14,085 nt of DNA from Donghicola sp041224595 (GTDB taxonomy: Bacteria > Pseudomonadota > Alphaproteobacteria > Rhodobacterales > Rhodobacteraceae), in assembly GCF_041224595.1 (NCBI RefSeq), contig NZ_JBGFGN010000056.1, positions 1-14,085 of the forward strand, in the 5' to 3' direction. Both the position numbers and the translations under genes were made by a program. Shown here piece after piece: positions 14,077-14,085 of this stretch (position 1 is its first letter; every line of letters starts with the position of its first letter). Below the pieces are notes generated by a model. That model was not told the origin of the DNA and made no database searches. It saw nothing but the letters and a program-made list of their open reading frames with translations.

Positions 14077-14085
14077 TCTGTGAGG

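Larger units (their letters stand above)
13949..14085. mobile_element. IS21-like element, one end (continues off the window)
   Basis: The sequence TGTCAACGGCGGAGTAAAAT starts abruptly inside the phosphatase gene and is followed by a second, similar copy. Ends starting TG with multiple repeats are the known design of IS21-family elements, where the IstA transposase binds them. No istA coding sequence is inside the window; only about 137 bases of the element are present. The target duplication and the opposite end cannot be seen. Family assignment rests on recall of this kind of end and on the repeat layout. Confidence 0.7.

Noticed and set aside
1..14085. CRISPR arrays, tRNA, rRNA or riboswitches
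   Set aside because: I looked for regularly spaced repeats and for tRNA-like or conserved RNA elements on both strands and saw none; the only clear direct repeats are the pair in the IS21-like end and the short operator-like repeats.

Overview
The window looks like an accessory segment from an alphaproteobacterium, most likely of the Rhodobacterales. This is an inference from the GC-rich coding style, the Ugp/Mal-type ABC transporter and the kinds of insertion sequence at the edges; there is no rRNA or marker gene to confirm it. Both edges are mobile DNA. At the left, the end of an IS3-like element (1 to about 154, running off the window) sits inside a frameshifted IS256-family transposase remnant (about 155-359). 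At the right, the end of an IS21-like element (13949 onward) cuts off the last gene of the central cluster.

Left half, minus strand, 5491 down to 590: one tightly packed operon for a carbohydrate-type ABC importer. The order is ATPase, periplasmic binding protein, two permeases, then a TIM-barrel sugar-phosphate isomerase/epimerase. A hairpin followed by a T-rich tract lies between the binding protein and the permeases and probably reduces transcription of the downstream genes. Components are UgpC/UgpB/UgpA/UgpE-like, but the substrate cannot be read from the sequence. A small unrecognised minus-strand gene (5714-5911) lies in the divergent region.

Right half, plus strand, 6073 to about 13948: nine genes, most overlapping or nearly touching, so probably one operon. 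In order: a ribbon-helix-helix-like protein with a lysine-rich tail; a CHAD protein with a possible relic CYTH domain; a ParA/MinD-type ATPase; a CYTH triphosphatase; a PhoU-like helical domain fused to an APH-type kinase; an ATP-grasp enzyme; an HprK-related kinase; a histidine phosphatase; and a PPP/calcineurin-like phosphatase truncated by the IS21-like element.

This second cluster is the most interesting part. CHAD, CYTH and PhoU all point to phosphate, triphosphate or polyphosphate. The RHH-like protein and ParA resemble a cargo-positioning pair. The ATP-grasp/HprK-like pair resembles what protein-family catalogues call the GAK system, whose function is not established as far as I know. 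Two kinase-type proteins and two phosphatases in one operon suggest reversible phosphorylation. A testable reading is a system that senses, positions or modifies polyphosphate bodies, with a phospho-switch downstream. This function is inference; the domain assignments are mostly firm. No polyphosphate kinase or exopolyphosphatase is in the window.
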